Shown: piece by piece, positions 61,084 through 64,000 of the stretch
Numbering within the stretch: the stretch's first letter is position 1
How the letters are laid out: every line of letters starts with the position of its first letter
Assembly (NCBI GenBank): GCA_001414345.1
Contig: LLCB01000079.1
Span: forward strand, 124,001-188,000
Direction: 5' to 3'
DNA length: 64,000 nt
Origin: Hymenoscyphus infarciens
Taxonomy: Eukaryota > Ascomycota > Leotiomycetes > Helotiales > Helotiaceae
Position numbers and translations under genes: made by a program
Notes under the pieces: model-generated
Told to the model about the DNA's origin: nothing
Database searches by the model: none
The model's input: the letters and a program-made list of their open reading frames with translations, nothing else

Positions 61084-61660
61084 TGGACACGTGATATATC
61101 AGCATCCCACATTTATATCGCATTTACATTGTCCATCTGGCGGTAGTATCCTATACAATAATATTGGAGCTTCAAAGGAACGGGGATGCTCACCGAAAGC
61201 TATCGGAATACCAATACTGAAATGCACCATGTACGCTAGATCACGTTTTCGCGAGAAAATCGAAGTTGTGGCCGACATGGTAATGACTGTTTGGGAAGAA
61301 CTTCAACGAATGCTTGTTGAGGATTTCTCCAGATATTGATTAGAGAGTTCTCTTTTGCAGCCAAGAGTCGCGTTGACAGAACCTTATCTAGGTGTTGAAC
61401 ACTTGGAGGTTGGGAAATTATCCCACAAAAACCTTAACCTAGTTAACACCTCAGGTACTAGGCAACCACAAACTTTAATTTCGCCAACCAAACCAACTGG
61501 AATAAACCCCCCAATAGCTTGGATTCTCAACACGACTGTGCCAATCAAGACACTAATACCGAGGCAACGCAAGGACAACAAGCCGGCAGTGAGCTTTGCA
61601 AGCAAAGCCAGCCCCTCCCCCCTATTTAGAGTTCTATACAGACTATTGCAGCCGTGAACA
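61084..61660. other. Intergenic: no gene seen
   Basis: Upstream region of the EXPERA gene. Small open frames have no motifs. Confidence 0.4.
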
Positions 61661-61669
61661 GGAAAAGCG

Positions 61670-62110
61670 TATAATCCCAGTATAGACTTTTTAGGAGATT
61701 TATCCTTTTTTTGACTTTATTCTGTTCTTTACAACTACTACACGGAATCTAGCCTAATTAGAGCACTAGTTATATAGTTATAAGAAACTTTTTAATTACG
61801 TTAAAAATAAATAATATTCTACTAGAGTAAAGAGCCTATAATCGACAAAAAGCCTAGAATTTTTAGAGCAATTAAAACAGATTTTGTTTGAAAGTCTAAA
61901 TTTTATACTTTCTATCGCTCTCTTCTCTCTTCTATAGTAGATAGAATAAGTAGGTTTTCTAAGTATCTTAAAGGTAGAGAATTAAGAGAAGATATCTCTA
62001 AACGCGCGAGTATACGCGGACAAGAGAGTAAACTTTTGCGTACTCAACTAACTTCGAAAAAAGCATTTTCGTATAAATATAAGAGTAGCGAAGAAAGAAA
62101 AGAGTAATCA
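61670..62110. mobile_element. AT-rich degraded repeat
   Basis: About 440 bp of AT-rich, TpA-rich sequence without open frames, similar in composition to the 17.5-kb and 47.5-kb islands. I could not find matching ends, so the element type and limits are unknown. The following segment (62110-62380) has normal GC content but no open frame and may be part of the same insertion. Confidence 0.4.
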
Positions 62111-62382
62111 GGTGATCGTACAACGTGAGGCTATTCCCAGATATCCCGCGTACTAAAAAGAGGACACGTAACAACCTTTTCTGCTTAGAGATTGCTACAA
62201 CCTCTGGGAGTGCAAAGCTGGCTCCCGTATTGTCTACAAAGAGCTCGAGTACCGTTCTCTAAATCCACATTTAATCCCTACCTAGCTGGCCGATCAAGGT
62301 TTAAATTCACCTCTAGGGGTTCCGAACCCTTCGCTTGCTTTCGTAGGGGATTGGACAAGCACGTCTTGATACTTGTGGGGTA

Positions 62383-62484
62383 TAGTACTACCCCCCCCTT
62401 GATTACATTGTACGGTGCACAGACATTGCCATACTAAAACGACTGTGCGCATACAATGTAATTAGGGGGGAGGGGATAGTACTG
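62383..62484. repeat. 102-bp hairpin / MITE-like palindrome
   Basis: Two arms of about 40 bp are imperfect inverted copies: the left starts TAGTACTACCCCCCCCTTGA, and the reverse complement of the right starts CAGTACTATCCCCTCCCCCC. Both continue through ATTACATTGTA to GCACAG, separated by a loop of about 20 bp. The end pattern (C/T)AGTACTA and the flanking TA on the left recall pogo-type ends, but the right flank is TT. It sits 140 bp upstream of the NRPS-like start codon. Confidence 0.75.
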
Positions 62485-62623
62485 TTGGTTAGAATGTTGA
62501 CGGAAAAACCGGCAGATATGGAACCCTCCAAAGGTGCGCCCTAGTGCCATGGTCTGTCGCCATGATGGATTTAAGAGGTGGGGTGCCCCTCATATTACAA
62601 GTCAAATTTCTAGACTCGCAAAT

Positions 62624-64000
62624 ATGGGCGATTCCAGCAATTTGACATTCGACGTGACCACTCCGTTCCCAATTTTGGTCGACCAGAGGGCATCTGATAC
62701 ACCTGACCGACCTTTTGCAATCGTCCCCAAAACGGCGAACATCAACGATGGGTATCGAGAGTTTAAATATAGCGAGCTTTCGCAGGCGGTCAACAAAATG
62801 TCTTGGTGGTTAGATCAGGAACTGGGAAAGTCAGTCAACTTGGAGACTATTGCTTACATGGGGCCTCCTGATTTAAGATACTCCTTTCTTTATCTTGGAG
62901 CCCTAAAGACCCGACGTAATGTGAGTGCATCATCATAGTGCCAACTATAAAATATTCTGACAAACTTTAGCTTTTGTTTCCCTCGAATCAAAATTCAAGA
63001 GCTGGACATCTGAATGTCCTTGGTGCAACTGATTGCAAAACACTACTTGCTTCCAAAGACCAGCTTGAAGCCTGGAATGCCCTTCGTCCTGAGATTGATT
63101 CGTTCAAAGTACTTGTCCTTCCAGAACTAGAATACTTCTTGAAAGTCGAAGAGACCAAAAAGTACCCTTTCACTCTGAGCATGGTGGAGATCAAAGATGA
63201 TTTAATACTTATACTTCATACGTCGGGGTCTACTGGTACTTTCTGCTCAGCTGCTGAGAAGCTGAGGACAAATCTAACACAGTTAGGACTACCCAAACCG
63301 ATCAAACTCACAAACCAAATGCTCGTAGTTTATGCCACCACCGGGGACGTCGCAAATATCTGGGGAGACCTCAAAACATTGGTCCCTCTGCCGCCTTCGT
63401 AAGTGGAAATTCTCGGAGCATTCGTTTCCTAATCTGGTCGTTTCGGGGGCCAGAAACTATTCCTCATTATCCCCGAGACATGGCAACTCTTCAATCTCTC
63501 TCAAGAAATAAACTAATTCTGATACTCTGGGGCTAGATGGGGTTTGGGTATAGCGTTTCATCTCCTCATTCCCTTGCATTATGGAACAATTCCAATTTCT
63601 CTCCCACTCGATGCGCCTCAACCAATGACTGGAGATTACATGCATAAAGTACACACCTCGGTTGAAGCTGAAGCTGGTGTTTATATACCTTATGTTTTGG
63701 AGCAGCTGTCGAAAAAATCCGAGTACGTCGATCGCATGAAACACATGAAATATATCGGATTTGGTGGTGCTTCCCTTGCTCGCGAAGTTGGCGATATATT
63801 TGCCAAATCCACTCATATTCAACCTATAATGGGATCCACGGAAGCCGGTTCCTATGCTTTGAAAAAGGGCGACCCCATAGATTGGATGTACTATAAGTTC
63901 GATCCCACTGCTGGCTTTCAGTTCCACCCCTTTCAGGATGACTTGTTTGAGAGTGTGATTGTGAAGCACAAAGACCCCGAGCGGGCCAAGCAGCAAATGG
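62624..64000 (+). CDS. NRPS-like / adenylate-forming enzyme (3' partial)
   Basis: Exons 62624-62920, 62971-63235, 63287-63398 and 63537 to the window end. It is an adenylation domain. The N-terminus is ASDTPDRPFAIVP. The ATP-binding core is ILHTSGSTG joined across a 51-nt intron to LPKPIKLTNQ, so the motif is intact only after splicing. Then come WGLGIAFHLLIPLHYGTIPI, KYIGFGGASLAREVGD, MGSTEAGSYAL (A5) and FHPFQDDLFESVIVKHKD, the pattern of A-T-reductase (aminoadipate-reductase-like) and related NRPS-like enzymes. Such enzymes activate a carboxylic or amino acid as adenylate and load it on a carrier. Carrier and reductase domains would lie beyond the window. The substrate cannot be told. Confidence 0.88.

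Noticed and set aside
62300..62340. tRNA or SINE B-box (GGGTTCCGAACCC-like)
   Set aside because: Only the T-arm-like palindrome is present; no A box, acceptor stem or anticodon arm could be folded.

Overview
The window is a 64-kb stretch of nuclear DNA from a filamentous ascomycete (Pezizomycotina). The evidence is short GT-AG introns of mostly 42-100 nt with CTAAC- or CTGAC-like branch sites, gene spacing of about 1-2 kb, orthologues of typical filamentous-fungal genes (Ada2, Ypk1/Gad8, Chk2/PRD-4, Rap1, a BAR-PH-ArfGAP), and AT-rich transposon debris that looks degraded by repeat-induced mutation. Protein style suggests Leotiomycetes (Helotiales), but that is inference. I found no tRNA, rRNA or CRISPR. 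All exon boundaries were read by eye from splice consensus and reading-frame continuity.

Bases 1 to about 46,700 are an ordinary housekeeping block. In order: 3' part of a Rap1-type telomere protein with an ARID-like domain (+); a flavoprotein/WW-repeat fusion (+); a KIN4-like kinase (-); proteasome beta-7 (-) head to head with an HCNGP/SAP30BP-like splicing factor (+); the Chk2-type FHA kinase (+); a C2-domain protein (-); a BAR-PH-ArfGAP-ankyrin protein (-); an acyl-CoA thioesterase (+); an F-box protein (+); an FSH1-type serine hydrolase (+); a LITAF-domain protein (-); a secretory-pathway membrane protein (-); glucose-6-phosphate isomerase (-); the TORC2-effector kinase Ypk1/Gad8 (-); and the SAGA adaptor Ada2 (+). 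Two transposon-like islands interrupt it: an AT-rich region with inverted arms at 17.5-18.3 kb and a short MITE at 29.25-29.5 kb.

From about 46.7 kb the window becomes accessory. It holds a degenerate pogo/Fot1-like element, degenerate tandem repeats, a cluster of four diverged copies of an orphan gene family (one interrupted by an in-frame stop), and a small two-exon secreted protein. A second accessory stretch holds an unrecognised nine-segment gene interrupted by an in-frame TAG, an EXPERA-domain membrane protein, more AT-rich debris with a 102-bp hairpin, and the 5' part of an NRPS-like adenylating enzyme running off the end. The last three genes may be remnants of a secondary-metabolism locus, which is inference only.

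The most unusual structure is in the unrecognised gene at 56.4-59.1 kb. One intron has another intron nested between the first and second bases of its donor (a [D1,2]-type stwintron). The nested intron is related in sequence and length to a second, ordinary intron of the same gene, as expected for introner-like elements.
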